A stretch of 64,000 bases of DNA from an uncultured Sinobacteraceae bacterium (GCA_903822975.1 CAIJRD010000011.1:62001-126000), one strand, 5' to 3'. Numbered from the stretch's first letter, positions 27,798 to 36,878 are shown. Numbers and translations: made by a program. The notes: a model not told the origin generated them from the letters alone.

Positions 27798-28482
27798 CCA
27801 CCTGCCGGTTGTCGTGCGACCGCAGGCGCTGCTGGGCGCGGTGCTGCTCGCAAGCCTTGCCGCTTGCGCTGGCCGCTCAGGTGGCGGTGCCTCAAGCACC
27901 CCGCCGCCGCCGGACAACACGGTATCGACGCCGAGCACGCCGTCTGCAACACCGACGGGCGATGCCGCGCAGCGCTTCCAGCAGTCCGTGCAACTGATGC
28001 GCGACCACAAGACCGACGAAGCGCAGGCTGCGCTGGAGGCCTTGGTCAAGGATTTCCCGAACTATTCGGGCCCGCAGACCAATCTTGGCATTCTCTATGC
28101 GCGTGCCAAGCAACGTGACAAAGCGTTCACCGCCTTCAACCGCGCCATTGCCGCTAATCCGAAGAACGCCACCGCCCACGAATGGCAGGGTATTCTGTAT
28201 CGAGAAAGTGGTGATTATGCGAATGCAGAGCGGGCGTATCAGCAAGCGATCGCCGCGCAACCGGATTTCGCCGACGCGCACTACAACCTGGCGATTCTGT
28301 ACGACGTCTATTTGAAGCGACCGCAGGACGCGGTTGCACAGTATCGTGAGTATCAACGCGTGGCTGGTAACAACAAACCGATCGTCACCGCCTGGATCAA
28401 TGAGTTGCAGCCGCCGGCTGCACCCGCCCCGGCCACCACGACCGCGCCAGCCGCCGCTTCCAGCGGGAGCCCAGCACCATGA
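27781..28482 (+). CDS. Small TPR lipoprotein of the ExbB/ExbD operon
   Basis: 233 residues. Signal with lipobox SLAAC (Cys near 28), then Ser/Pro/Thr-rich linker and about three TPR units (residues 60-190: DEAQAALEALVKDFPN, DKAFTAFNRAIAANPKN, ANAERAYQQAIAAQPDF). Pro/Ala-rich C-terminal tail. Predicted outer-membrane lipoprotein. Overlaps its neighbours by 17 and 4 bases. Confidence 0.84.
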   Translation: MKRFRNHLPVVVRPQALLGAVLLASLAACAGRSGGGASSTPPPPDNTVSTPSTPSATPTGDAAQRFQQSVQLMRDHKTDEAQAALEALVKDFPNYSGPQTNLGILYARAKQRDKAFTAFNRAIAANPKNATAHEWQGILYRESGDYANAERAYQQAIAAQPDFADAHYNLAILYDVYLKRPQDAVAQYREYQRVAGNNKPIVTAWINELQPPAAPAPATTTAPAAASSGSPAP

Positions 28483-28922
28483 ACCGTACGTCCTCACGCC
28501 GCGCCTTCCGTATTTCGCTGGTTGCCGCTGTCGCGGCATGCGGAATCGGCAGCGCCTACGCGCAAACCGAGCCGGGCCCGACCGTGCAGGCACCGCCGCC
28601 GTCGATCACCAGTTCCGGTGACGACGCCGGCCCGATTTCGGTCGCGCCACCTGAAACGATGAATCCTGCAGCACCTGGCCCTGCTGCTGCGAACCAGCAG
28701 CAAGCGGAAACCGGCACCACGGTGGTCGGCGACAAGGAAGCACCAATCGGATTGTTCATCACGCCGTGGAAGGACGAATACGCCGAACACGGCCTCGATC
28801 GCCCCGCCCGTTTCGTCGATGTCGATACACTGCCGATCGATCCGGATACATTCCAGCGCCGCATCAACTACTACAACGTCATCACTGACTACCGCGCAGC
28901 CCATCTGGCCAGCGGCAAGTAA
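28479..28922 (+). CDS. Small exported protein of the ExbB/ExbD operon, unknown family
   Basis: 147 residues, not recognised. Signal peptide (about 1-29, GSAYAQ), a Pro/Ala/Gln-rich low-complexity linker (30-80), and a compact C-terminal part (IGLFITPWKDEYAEH, FVDVDTLPIDPDTFQRRINYYNVITDYR). Overlaps the TPR lipoprotein gene by four bases and precedes the exbB-like gene by 60 bp, so it is a genuine member of the operon and a candidate system-specific part. Confidence 0.72.
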   Translation: MNRTSSRRAFRISLVAAVAACGIGSAYAQTEPGPTVQAPPPSITSSGDDAGPISVAPPETMNPAAPGPAAANQQQAETGTTVVGDKEAPIGLFITPWKDEYAEHGLDRPARFVDVDTLPIDPDTFQRRINYYNVITDYRAAHLASGK

Positions 28923-28982
28923 GTCGTTACCCGTTCTACACACGCAACCCGTCTTAAACCGAATACGCAAGGGGATTTTGTT

Positions 28983-29615
28983 ATGGAGCTTTTCGCCACG
29001 GTCAGTCGCTTCTTCCAGGCTGGCGGTACATTCATGTATCCGATCGCCGTCGTCGCCGTGTTCGGTCTGGCCATCGTCATCGAGCGTTTCATCTATCTGC
29101 AGAAGGCGCAGAGCGAGAACCGCACGCTGTGGGCCAAGCTGCTGCCGCTGGTCAACAGCGGTCGCTTCGAAGAAGCCGAAAAGCTCGCCGCCGGCTCGCA
29201 TACCGCCATCGGCCGCGTGTTGGGCTACGGCATCTCGCGCTCGCGCGGTGCCTCGAATCGCGAAGAAGTCGAAACCGCGATGGAAGAGAGCTTGATGGAA
29301 GTCACCCCACAATTGGAGCGCCGCACGCACTGGCTGGCCACGTTCGCCAACGTCGCAACGCTGCTCGGCCTGCTCGGCACCATTATCGGTCTGATTCACG
29401 GCTTCGCCGCGGTCGGCGACATCAATCCGAGCCAGAAGCAGGATCAGCTCGCCGCCTCCGTGTCGGTGGCGATGAACTGCACCGCCTTCGGTCTGATGAC
29501 CGCAATCCCGTTCATGCTGCTGCACTCCTGGCTGCAGTCGAAGACCGACGAACTGGTCGACAGCCTGGAAATGGCGTCCGTGAAGTTCCTCAACAGCCTC
29601 GGCCTCAAGAATTGA
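28983..29615 (+). CDS. MotA/TolQ/ExbB-family proton channel protein
   Basis: 210 residues, inner membrane. Three membrane segments (about 18-38, 119-142, 165-184), a cytoplasmic loop between first and second, Glu34 in IVIERF, and the family signature ATLLGLLGTIIGLIHGF. In TolQR/ExbBD/AglRQS motors this subunit surrounds the ExbD/TolR helices and turns proton flow into motion. Lacks the long periplasmic N-terminus of TtpC. Two ExbD-like genes follow, the AglR-AglQ-AglS arrangement. Confidence 0.92.
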   Translation: MELFATVSRFFQAGGTFMYPIAVVAVFGLAIVIERFIYLQKAQSENRTLWAKLLPLVNSGRFEEAEKLAAGSHTAIGRVLGYGISRSRGASNREEVETAMEESLMEVTPQLERRTHWLATFANVATLLGLLGTIIGLIHGFAAVGDINPSQKQDQLAASVSVAMNCTAFGLMTAIPFMLLHSWLQSKTDELVDSLEMASVKFLNSLGLKN

Positions 29616-29667
29616 TGCCTGTCGCATCGACCCACGCTAGCCGCCACGTGGCAAAGGCAATCCAGCC

Positions 29668-30183
29668 ATGATGCATGGTCTTTCGCGAGGCACTCGTCGC
29701 GCGCTGAAACGCAGCATGCGGCGCAAGCGCGCCAGCGAGCTCAACATCGTGTCGATGATCGACATCCTCACGGTGCTGATCTTCTTCCTGCTGGTGAACT
29801 CGATCGGCGTGTCGATCCTGGGCGTCAACCTGCCCTCCGACAGCAGCACGCCGCCGAAGGAACCGCCGCGCGCACTCAGCGTTGTGATCCTGCACGACAA
29901 GCTGATCCTGGGCGATCGTGGTGGTGCCATCAAGGCATTCCCCAACACCGCAACGGGTTATGACCTCGCCGCACTGAATCAGCTGCTGGCGCAGGTGAAA
30001 GACCGTACGCCGGACGAAACCAAAATCACGCTGCTGCTCGAACCGAATATTCCTTACGACTCGCTGGTGCAGGTGATGGACGCCGTACGGACCACGCGCA
30101 GTACCGACGGCCGTCAGGATCTCGACCTGTTCCCAGAGATTTCGCTTGGCGACGCGCCGAACTACGCGCCGACGTCACCGTGA
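29668..30183 (+). CDS. ExbD/TolR-family protein 1
   Basis: 171 residues: cytoplasmic basic N-terminus, one membrane helix (about 27-46) with the key Asp32 in SMIDILTVLIFFLL, then a periplasmic domain. The Asp is the proton-handling residue in the family, so the subunit looks functional. Two adjacent ATG codons (29668, 29671) could start it. Confidence 0.9.
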   Translation: MMHGLSRGTRRALKRSMRRKRASELNIVSMIDILTVLIFFLLVNSIGVSILGVNLPSDSSTPPKEPPRALSVVILHDKLILGDRGGAIKAFPNTATGYDLAALNQLLAQVKDRTPDETKITLLLEPNIPYDSLVQVMDAVRTTRSTDGRQDLDLFPEISLGDAPNYAPTSP

Positions 30184-30205
30184 GCCAGACCACTAATCGC
30201 GCCCC

Positions 30206-30730
30206 ATGAGCAAGTCGACCATACGCTCCGGTTACAAGCGCAATCGCCTGATGCGGCGAGCTGCCAAACGTGACGCCGTGCCGCTGAATCTGGTGTCGAT
30301 GATCGACGTCTTCACGACACTGGTGTTCTTCCTGCTACTGACTTCGACCAGTGCTGCGACCGTGCGTACGCCGCACTCGCTGCAGCTGCCGCAGTCGATC
30401 ACCCATGATCCGCCGCACGACGTTCCGGTACTCACCATCACGTCCACCGACATCCAGCTGCAGGGCGCGCCCGTGATGACGGTTGAAGAAGCCGAGAAGA
30501 CGGTTGGCAACATCCTGCCTTCGCTGCAGAAGCAACTCGAAGCGGTGCCGCTGGTGAAAGCCGAAGGCACTGAAGTCGCCGGCAATACGCGTGGCGAGAT
30601 CAACATCATGGCCGACAAGGATCTGCCCTACTCGTTGGTGAAGAAGCTGATGGCGACCTGCGGCGCTGCCCAGTTCGCTCAGATTTCGCTATCGGTTGAG
30701 CATCACGCCGGCGGGATGGGCGCACCATGA
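30206..30730 (+). CDS. ExbD/TolR-family protein 2
   Basis: 174 residues, same plan as its neighbour: helix about 28-47 with Asp34 in SMIDVFTTLVFFLLL and a periplasmic domain ending in a His/Gly-rich tail. Identity to the first copy is mostly limited to the membrane helix, so this is an old pair, not a recent duplication. The stop overlaps the start of the energy-transducer gene by four bases. Confidence 0.9.
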   Translation: MSKSTIRSGYKRNRLMRRAAKRDAVPLNLVSMIDVFTTLVFFLLLTSTSAATVRTPHSLQLPQSITHDPPHDVPVLTITSTDIQLQGAPVMTVEEAEKTVGNILPSLQKQLEAVPLVKAEGTEVAGNTRGEINIMADKDLPYSLVKKLMATCGAAQFAQISLSVEHHAGGMGAP

Positions 30731-31704
30731 GCGCACAGACGATGAACCTGCGCCCGCGGCGCGAGATTCGTTGGGAAAGCTGGGCGCTCACGGCAGAAGC
30801 CGATCGACGCTTCCGCCGGATTGCGCTGATCACATCGATCTGCGCGGTGGTGCTCGGCATATTGTTCTCGCTGGTGAAGATCATTGAACCGGAACGTCCA
30901 CCCGAGACCTTCAAGAACACGCGTTACGCCGAACTTCTGCGCCCGAAAGTGCCGGAAAAGCCGGTAGAACCGCCGAAGGAAGAACCGACCAAGCCTGCAC
31001 CGAAAGAACAGGCGAAGCCCGAACCGAAGCAGCAGCCGAAGCCGGTCAAGCAGGAAGAACCGAAGCCGGCGCCGGACAAGACGGTTGAAGCGCGCAAGAT
31101 CGCCGAGAAATCCGGCATCCTCGCGTTGAAAGACCAGCTCGCAGGCCTGCGCGATTCGACCCTGCCGACGGTCAACGATCAACCCTTGATCACCGGCGCG
31201 CTCACCTCCAAGGGTGCGGGCGCGGCCGCCAATCCAGACGCCATCGCAGCCTCGGCACGCAGCGCCAGCGGCGGCATCGGCGGCAACCAGATCGGCGTAT
31301 CCGGAACCCAGGGCGGTGCCGGTGTCGGCTCGCGCCAGACCGGTGCGGTCTCCAGCCCGCTCGGCTTTGGGCACGGCGCGAATGGTCCTGGTGGCAGCGG
31401 TACGGCGGGTCGCAGCCGCGCTGAGATTCAGGAAGTGTTCGATCGCAACAAGGGCGCGATTTCTGCGATCTTCACGCGCGCTCAGCGTGCCAATCCGGAC
31501 ATGCCGACCAGCGGCAAGATCACGTTCAGCCTGACCATCGCGCCGAATGGCTCGGTGACCGCCTGCACGATCGTCTCCAGCTCGTTCCATGATCCTGATC
31601 TCGAACGCCAGATTCTCGAACGCGTGAAGCTGATGAACTTTGGCGCCAAAAACGTTCCGCCGTTCACTGATCCGAACTATCCGTTGACTTACATCTCCGG
31701 CTGA
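30727..31704 (+). CDS. TonB-like energy transducer with AgmX/PglI-type C-terminal domain
   Basis: 325 residues. Cytoplasmic N-terminus (1-31), one membrane anchor (32-53), a long periplasm-spanning Pro/Lys/Glu stretch (about 58-120) built of EPKP/KPEP-like repeats, a Gly/Ala-rich linker (160-230) and a C-terminal domain (230-325) with EIQEVFDRNKGAI, GKITFSLTIAPNGSV and LERQILERVKLMNF, which matches the AgmX/PglI C-terminal and TonB_C style. It should carry force from the ExbB/ExbD motor to the outer-membrane TPR lipoproteins. The Cys common in AgmX-type domains (GxIxxCY) is Phe here. Confidence 0.85.
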   Translation: MSAQTMNLRPRREIRWESWALTAEADRRFRRIALITSICAVVLGILFSLVKIIEPERPPETFKNTRYAELLRPKVPEKPVEPPKEEPTKPAPKEQAKPEPKQQPKPVKQEEPKPAPDKTVEARKIAEKSGILALKDQLAGLRDSTLPTVNDQPLITGALTSKGAGAAANPDAIAASARSASGGIGGNQIGVSGTQGGAGVGSRQTGAVSSPLGFGHGANGPGGSGTAGRSRAEIQEVFDRNKGAISAIFTRAQRANPDMPTSGKITFSLTIAPNGSVTACTIVSSSFHDPDLERQILERVKLMNFGAKNVPPFTDPNYPLTYISG

Positions 31705-31743
31705 TCGACGCTGAGCGTTCACCAAGAAACGACAGGCAAAACG

Positions 31744-32535
31744 ATGGGATTTTTAAGCGGCAAGAAGGCTCTGATCACGGGCATCGCCAGCACGCGTTCG
31801 ATCGCGAGCGGCATCGCCGAGGCGATGCACCGTGAAGGCGCCGAACTGGCCTACAGTTATCAGGGCGAAAAGCTGAAGTCGCGCGTCGAGGAACAGGCGC
31901 ACGCCACCGGCTCGTCACTGGTGATGCCGCTCGATGTCACCCGCGACGCGGACATCGAAGCCGTGTTCCAGACCATCAAGGACAGCTGGGGCGCGATCGA
32001 CATCGTTATCCATTCGATCGGCTTCGCGCCGCGCGAACTGCTCGCCGGTGGCTATCTCGAAACGGTGACGCGCGAAGGCTACGCGATGGCGCACGACATC
32101 TCGGCCTACAGCTTCGCCGCGCTCGGCAAGGCTGCGCGACCTTTGATGCAAGGCCGTGCCGGCGCGCTGCTGACGCTGACCTACCTCGGTGCCGACCGCG
32201 CAGTGCCGCAGTACAACGTGATGGGGCCGGCCAAGGCCAGTCTCGAAGCGAATGTCCGCTACATGGCGGCGGAACTCGGGCCGGAGAACATCCGCGTCAA
32301 CGGCATCTCGGCGGGTCCGATCAAGACGCTCGCGGCGGCTGGCATCAAGGGCTTCCGCGGCATGCTGAGTGTCGCCGAGAAAGTCTCGCCGCTGCGACGC
32401 AACGTCACCATCGAGGAAGTCGGCAACACCGCGGCGTTTTTGGTTTCCGATCTGTCATCGGCGATCACCGGCGAGATCATCTATGTCGATGCCGGCTATC
32501 GCAACGTCGGCCTGCCCTACGTCGGCGAAGAATAA
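31744..32535 (+). CDS. fabI: Enoyl-ACP reductase (NADH)
   Basis: Last step of each fatty acid elongation cycle, NADH-dependent; target of triclosan in the family. 263 residues, SDR fold. Seen: [13 protein letters not shown] nucleotide site, [18 protein letters not shown] with the first active Tyr, and the Y-x6-K dyad in YNVMGPAK. Lies 39 bp after the TonB-like gene on the same strand and may be transcribed with it. Confidence 0.96.
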   Translation: MGFLSGKKALITGIASTRSIASGIAEAMHREGAELAYSYQGEKLKSRVEEQAHATGSSLVMPLDVTRDADIEAVFQTIKDSWGAIDIVIHSIGFAPRELLAGGYLETVTREGYAMAHDISAYSFAALGKAARPLMQGRAGALLTLTYLGADRAVPQYNVMGPAKASLEANVRYMAAELGPENIRVNGISAGPIKTLAAAGIKGFRGMLSVAEKVSPLRRNVTIEEVGNTAAFLVSDLSSAITGEIIYVDAGYRNVGLPYVGEE

Positions 32536-32554
32536 ACGCGTCTCGCGACGCGTT
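32535..32554. terminator. Hairpin between convergent fabI and symporter genes
   Basis: Perfect 8-bp stem AACGCGTC/GACGCGTT with a TCGC loop directly after the fabI stop. No T-run on the plus strand beyond TTGATT; likely a weak bidirectional terminator. Confidence 0.5.
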
Positions 32555-32572
32555 GATTAGGCTGATTCGATT

Positions 32573-33874
32573 TCAGGCGCCGGGTACGCTCGGCGCCTGC
32601 AGAATTCCGGTTTCTCCTTCGAGCCGCGCGATCACCACGGTCGCGCAGGAATCGCCGTAGACATTGACCGCCGTGCGGCACATGTCGAGCACACGGTCGA
32701 CCGCGAGGATGACGCCAAGCCCTTCCAGCGGCAGTCCGATGGCACCCAGAATCACCGAGATCGCCACCAGGCTTGCGGACGGGATGCCGGCGACACCCAT
32801 CGACGTCAACACCGCCATCAACACAATCACGAACTGCGTGGCGAAGCTCAATTCGATGCCGTAAGCCTGCGCCAGAAACATCGCGACGACGCATTCGTAC
32901 AAGGCGCTGCCGTCGAGATTGATCGCTGAACCCAGCGGCAGCACGAAGCTGGTCACTCGCGCCGAAACACCGGCGCGATTCTGCAGACAGTCCATCGTCA
33001 ACGGCAGCGTGCCGGCCGAAGTGCTGCTGGAAAACGCGGTCAACAATGCTGGACTCATTGCCTGCAGATGGCGCCATGGCGACACGCGCGCGATCAGCTT
33101 CAGCGTGAGCCCGAGTCCGACGAGCATCTGGATCGCGAGGCCGCCCAGCACGGTCACGAAAAACAGCGCGAGTGGGCGAATGGCGTCCCAGCCAGTGGCG
33201 GCGACGGTCTTCGACACCAAGGCAAACACGCCCAGAGGCGCGGTAAGAATCACCAGACCGGTGATCCCCAGCATGGTGCTGCGCACCGCACCCCAAAAGC
33301 GGCGCTGCGAATCCGCCAACTCGACGGGCAACCGGGATGCGAAATAGCCGTACAACAAACTGAAGAAAACGATGCCGATCAGATTGCCACTGGCGGCTGC
33401 TTCGATCAGGTTGGGCGGCACCATCCGCTGGAACACACCGACGATATCGCCGAGACCGTGATTGCCGAGCCTGGCGCGAATATCGTCGCTGCCCGCCGTC
33501 AAACCGAGCCGATCGCCGGCTGGAACGCCGTCGATCACGCCAGGATGAATCAGGTTGACCATCGCCAGCCCGATCAACACGGCCATCAGGCAGGTCGACA
33601 AGTAATAGATCATTGCGCGACTGCCCATGCGCCCCAGCGCCTTGCCGTCGGCGAGGCCGAGCAATGCATGAATGATGGAGGCCATGATCAGCGGCACGAC
33701 CACCATTTTCAGCGCGTTCAGAAACAGGCTGCCAACGAAGTCGCAGCCGTTGATGAACCAGGCATGCTGGCCCAGCGTGGTGCCGGCGATGACGGCGAGG
33801 ACCAGCGCCGCCGCCACCTGCCAATGGAGCTTCAGGCGAAATTTGCTCGAGGATTCCAGCGCTGACGCTTCCAT
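32573..33874 (-). CDS. Dicarboxylate/amino acid:cation symporter (DAACS family)
   Basis: Inner-membrane secondary transporter, 433 residues, for glutamate/aspartate or C4-dicarboxylates with Na+ or H+. Seen: about eight membrane segments, the serine-rich re-entrant loop [14 protein letters not shown], the [16 protein letters not shown] segment (NMDGT motif variant NLDGS) and [17 protein letters not shown] carrying the substrate-binding Asp and Arg. Substrate cannot be narrowed from sequence. 33 bp downstream of ppiD on the same strand. Confidence 0.93.
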   Translation of the reverse strand: MEASALESSSKFRLKLHWQVAAALVLAVIAGTTLGQHAWFINGCDFVGSLFLNALKMVVVPLIMASIIHALLGLADGKALGRMGSRAMIYYLSTCLMAVLIGLAMVNLIHPGVIDGVPAGDRLGLTAGSDDIRARLGNHGLGDIVGVFQRMVPPNLIEAAASGNLIGIVFFSLLYGYFASRLPVELADSQRRFWGAVRSTMLGITGLVILTAPLGVFALVSKTVAATGWDAIRPLALFFVTVLGGLAIQMLVGLGLTLKLIARVSPWRHLQAMSPALLTAFSSSTSAGTLPLTMDCLQNRAGVSARVTSFVLPLGSAINLDGSALYECVVAMFLAQAYGIELSFATQFVIVLMAVLTSMGVAGIPSASLVAISVILGAIGLPLEGLGVILAVDRVLDMCRTAVNVYGDSCATVVIARLEGETGILQAPSVPGA

Positions 33875-33907
33875 TCGCCGGGCTCCTCGCCACGCTCCTT
33901 GCGGCGC

Positions 33908-35872
33908 TTAGGGCGCCACCGGCTCGGACTTGTCGGTGTTCGGTTCGGCTTTGCGCTTGACCTTGATCTGAGTCTCCATCGCCGCCAGGAACGATTCCAA
34001 CTCGGCGCCGGCCTGCGCGTCGCGCAATTGCGTGCTGTCGCGTTGGAAATCCGCTGTGCCGGGCGCCGGCGGCGTGCCGTCATCGCTGATCGATTGCAGC
34101 GCAATCACCGCGACATCGCCGTTGGCCAGCGTGATCTTGTCGGCGCTGGGTTTGCCATCGGCCGGATGCGGCAGCTTGAACAGCGCGCCGAGGAGTGCGG
34201 CATCGGCGTCCTTGGTGTCGCGCTTGGCGGGCGCCGGCGTCACCACATCGAGGCTCTTCGCTTTCGCCGCGGCGTCGAGCGTCTGGCCGCCATTGACGGC
34301 GGCGATCAGCGCGTCGGCGTCAGCATCGGCCTTGGCCTTGGCGGCCTTGGCCTTCAGCTCGTCGCGGATGCGATCGCTGACTTCCTTCAGATCGAGCGTA
34401 CGCGGGGCTTCGTATTCGGTCTTGCGAATCACCACAAGATGCGTCGTGTCGATCGCAATCGGCTTGCTGTTTTCACCGTCCTGCGCCACTTCGCGCGAAA
34501 ATGCAGCGGTGATCACCGCCGGCGTCGCCGCGATGCCGGCACCGCCGGCACGCGTGAACCAGTCGCTGGTCTTCGGCGTCAGGTTGAGCGCCTTGGCGGC
34601 CGCATCGAGCGAACTCGGATTCTCGAAACTGAGCTGCTCGAGTTGCTGCGATTCATCGGAGAAGCGCTGTGCGGCGTCTTTCTGACGATAGGTATCGAGC
34701 AGTTGCTTCTGCACATCGGCGTCGTCGAACGCAGCGGTTTTTGCAGGCTTGAGCTCGGTCAGCTTGATCAGATGCCAGCCGAACTCCGTCTCCACCGGCT
34801 CGCTGACTTCGTTTAGTTTCAGATCGAACAAAGCCGCTTCGAATTTCGGCGTCAGCGTGCCGTGCTTGACCCAGCCGAGGTCGCCGCCCTTGCTCTTCGA
34901 ACCCGGATCGTCGGAGTTCTGCTTGGCAGTGTCGGCAAAATCCGCACCTTGCTTGATCTTCTCGTACAGCGCCTGCGCCTTCGCTTTGGAGGCGGATTTG
35001 TCGGCACCGAAACTGATCAAGATGTGGCTCGCACGCCGCTCTTCCGGCGTTGAAAACGCACTCGCCTTCTGCGCTTCGTACATCGCTTTCAAAATTTCGG
35101 CGGACGGCGGCGCGGCAGGCGGCATCTGGGCCAGATCGAGTTCCAGGTACGCGAGCTTGATCCGCTCCGGCGCCTGATAGCTGGTCTTGTTGTCGTCGTA
35201 TTGCTGCTGGATCTGCGCATCGCTGATGCTGATCGCGCCGACGTACTTTGCCGCCGGCAGCGCGACATAGCTGTAGTTGCGCTGCTGATGCGCAAGACGC
35301 CAGGCTTGACGCGATTCTTCCGCCGACACGAACGCGCTATCCAGCACCACGTCGCGCAACTGCTCCTTCGGAAGACGATCACGCTGCATCTGTTCGAAGC
35401 TTTCGGGCGTCGCGCCGTTCTGCAGCAACACCTCGCGATAACGCTGTGCCGAGAAGCGACCTTTGTCCTGGAACTGCGGAACGCTTTCGAGGAACTCGCG
35501 CAGCGCGGCATCGTCAAGACGGTAGCCAGCCTTCCGCGTGTAGCGATCGAACACCACGCGGGAAATCATGCCCTTCATGACGAGATCGCGCGTCTTCACG
35601 GCGTCGATCTGGTCGGCGCGGAAATTCTCGCCCTGCAAACTCTGCAGGCGGCGATAGTACTGCTCGTATTCGTTACGGAACTGCCCTTGCGTGATGTCGG
35701 TGCCACCGATGCTCAGGCCGAGCACATTGGTCGCGCCCACCGTTGCGACCACCGGATCGCTGTCGCCGGTCTGGAACGACTGGATACCCCAGATCGCGAA
35801 CGGTACAGAGATCAATCCGATGATGACCCAAACGATGGGACCGGTCAGACGATCACGAATGGTCTGAAGCAT
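33908..35872 (-). CDS. ppiD: Periplasmic chaperone/peptidyl-prolyl isomerase PpiD
   Basis: 654 residues, close to the E. coli length. N-terminal inner-membrane anchor (about 12-30), SurA-like N-terminal chaperone region, one parvulin domain (about 278-375: RRASHILISFG, GGDLGWVKHG, EFGWHLIKL), then a second degenerate region. Helps folding of secreted and outer-membrane proteins near the Sec translocon. Start at 35872 chosen because MLQTIRDRLTGP is the canonical N-terminus. Conserved lon-hupB-ppiD order, but here two tRNA genes and a terminator lie between hupB and ppiD. Confidence 0.95.
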   Translation of the reverse strand: MLQTIRDRLTGPIVWVIIGLISVPFAIWGIQSFQTGDSDPVVATVGATNVLGLSIGGTDITQGQFRNEYEQYYRRLQSLQGENFRADQIDAVKTRDLVMKGMISRVVFDRYTRKAGYRLDDAALREFLESVPQFQDKGRFSAQRYREVLLQNGATPESFEQMQRDRLPKEQLRDVVLDSAFVSAEESRQAWRLAHQQRNYSYVALPAAKYVGAISISDAQIQQQYDDNKTSYQAPERIKLAYLELDLAQMPPAAPPSAEILKAMYEAQKASAFSTPEERRASHILISFGADKSASKAKAQALYEKIKQGADFADTAKQNSDDPGSKSKGGDLGWVKHGTLTPKFEAALFDLKLNEVSEPVETEFGWHLIKLTELKPAKTAAFDDADVQKQLLDTYRQKDAAQRFSDESQQLEQLSFENPSSLDAAAKALNLTPKTSDWFTRAGGAGIAATPAVITAAFSREVAQDGENSKPIAIDTTHLVVIRKTEYEAPRTLDLKEVSDRIRDELKAKAAKAKADADADALIAAVNGGQTLDAAAKAKSLDVVTPAPAKRDTKDADAALLGALFKLPHPADGKPSADKITLANGDVAVIALQSISDDGTPPAPGTADFQRDSTQLRDAQAGAELESFLAAMETQIKVKRKAEPNTDKSEPVAP

Positions 35873-35999
35873 GAGTTGATTACCCGAAATACGAAACGGC
35901 GAATGTGGAAGGTCAGCACCATGCGCGGCACTGTCTGGTACCGATTGCACCCAGGTGTGCACGCGAAACTGAACGCATGGAACCTCAAACCCCAGATAC

Positions 36000-36023
36000 A
36001 AAAAAAGCGCCCGAGAGCGCTTT
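36000..36023 (-). terminator. Rho-independent terminator after tRNA-Asp
   Basis: Minus strand: stem AAAGCGC/GCGCTTT with six-base loop, followed by a T-run (36000-36006 as A on plus). It ends the hupB/tRNA transcript before ppiD. Confidence 0.85.
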
Positions 36024-36033
36024 CTTCATAATT

Positions 36034-36110
36034 TGGCGGAGCGGACGGGACTCGAACCCGCGACCCTCGGCGTGACAGGCCGATACTCTAACCGACTGAG
36101 CTACCGCTCC
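36034..36110 (-). tRNA. tRNA-Asp (anticodon GTC)
   Basis: 77 nt including encoded CCA. Acceptor GGAGCGG/CCGCTCC with discriminator G, D-arm TAGCTCAGTCGGTTAGA, anticodon loop CTGTCAC, T-arm GGGTTCGAGTCCC. All stems pair. Confidence 0.98.
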
Positions 36111-36148
36111 GCGCTCAAACTTAAGCTGTGCAACTTACTCTAAAACCT

Positions 36149-36224
36149 TGGTGGGTGCTGACGGGCTCGAACCGTCGACCCCCGCCTTGTAAGGGCGATG
36201 CTCTACCGACTGAGCTAAGCACCC
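36149..36224 (-). tRNA. tRNA-Val (anticodon TAC)
   Basis: 76 nt including encoded CCA. Acceptor GGGTGCT/AGCACCC, D-arm TAGCTCAGTCGGTAGA, anticodon loop CTTACAA reading GUN codons, T-arm ACGGTTCGAGCCCGT. 38 bp upstream of tRNA-Asp on the minus strand. Confidence 0.98.
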
Positions 36225-36274
36225 CCATCAATGCCCGCCACTCCCGCAAACCTCACGACAGCGGCGAAGGTCGT

Positions 36275-36547
36275 CTATTTTACGGCGTCTTTGAACGCCT
36301 TACCAGCCTTGAACGAAGGATTTTTACTTGCGGAGATTTTTAGGGGGGCTCCGGTCTTCGGATTCCGGCCCGTACGTGCCGCACGCTTGCGAACGGCAAA
36401 CGTGCCGAAACCGACCAGCGAGACCTTGTCGTTCTTCTTCAGCGCTTTCGTCACCACCTCGAAAAACGCATCCACGGCCTTGCCCGCATCGACTTTCGAC
36501 AGGTCGGATTTGTCGGCAACAGCGGCGATGAGTTCAGCTTTGTTCAT
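36275..36547 (-). CDS. hupB: DNA-binding protein HU, beta type
   Basis: 90-residue nucleoid protein that bends DNA. Starts [14 protein letters not shown], has LVGFGTF, the arm region [15 protein letters not shown] with the conserved Pro, and [11 protein letters not shown] at the end. Same strand and order as in lon-hupB-ppiD blocks. No terminator separates it from tRNA-Val 50 bp downstream, so the tRNAs may be on its transcript. Confidence 0.97.
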   Translation of the reverse strand: MNKAELIAAVADKSDLSKVDAGKAVDAFFEVVTKALKKNDKVSLVGFGTFAVRKRAARTGRNPKTGAPLKISASKNPSFKAGKAFKDAVK

Positions 36548-36878
36548 GTAGGTGATTCCCCTCGGATGTGATTCGGCTCGAGGGCCGAAAGGTTTGCTTG
36601 AGTTGGCTGCCGTCCTTGTGCCTCATCGAAGCCTCATCGCGAGCGATGACCTGACGATGACCGAGCAGCATCGAAACTGTCAGGCTTTATACCAAGCGTC
36701 GCGTACGAGCGTCAACGAAAAGCGCCAGTCTTTAATAGACTCTGCATCAAGCAGTCGCCGCAGCGATCACTCGATCACAATCGAACTTCAGACTTGCTTT
36801 CGAATGCGCGGTGCATCGCGCCTCGCATTGGTGCAATAGGGCGGATGCGAACGATTGCATCCGCCCGGATTTGCAGCA
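36548..36878. other. lon-hupB intergenic region
   Basis: 331 bp holding the hupB promoter region (not resolved by eye) and the lon 3' hairpin listed separately. No gene supported. Confidence 0.6.
36839..36866 (-). terminator. Hairpin at the 3' end of lon
   Basis: Perfect 10-bp arms GGGCGGATGC and GCATCCGCCC with an 8-base loop, 12 bp after the lon stop. Only a short CTATT follows on the minus strand, so termination strength is uncertain. Confidence 0.6.

Noticed and set aside
24957..28049. 1030-codon open frame on the minus strand
   Set aside because: Lies opposite the TPR genes in GC-rich DNA; the translation is Arg/Leu/Gln-rich shadow sequence without domains, while the plus frame has clear lipobox and TPR motifs.
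28983..31704. Vibrio-type TonB2 (TtpC) cluster
   Set aside because: ExbB lacks the long TtpC N-terminus, there is no DUF3450 gene, and two ExbD genes are present.
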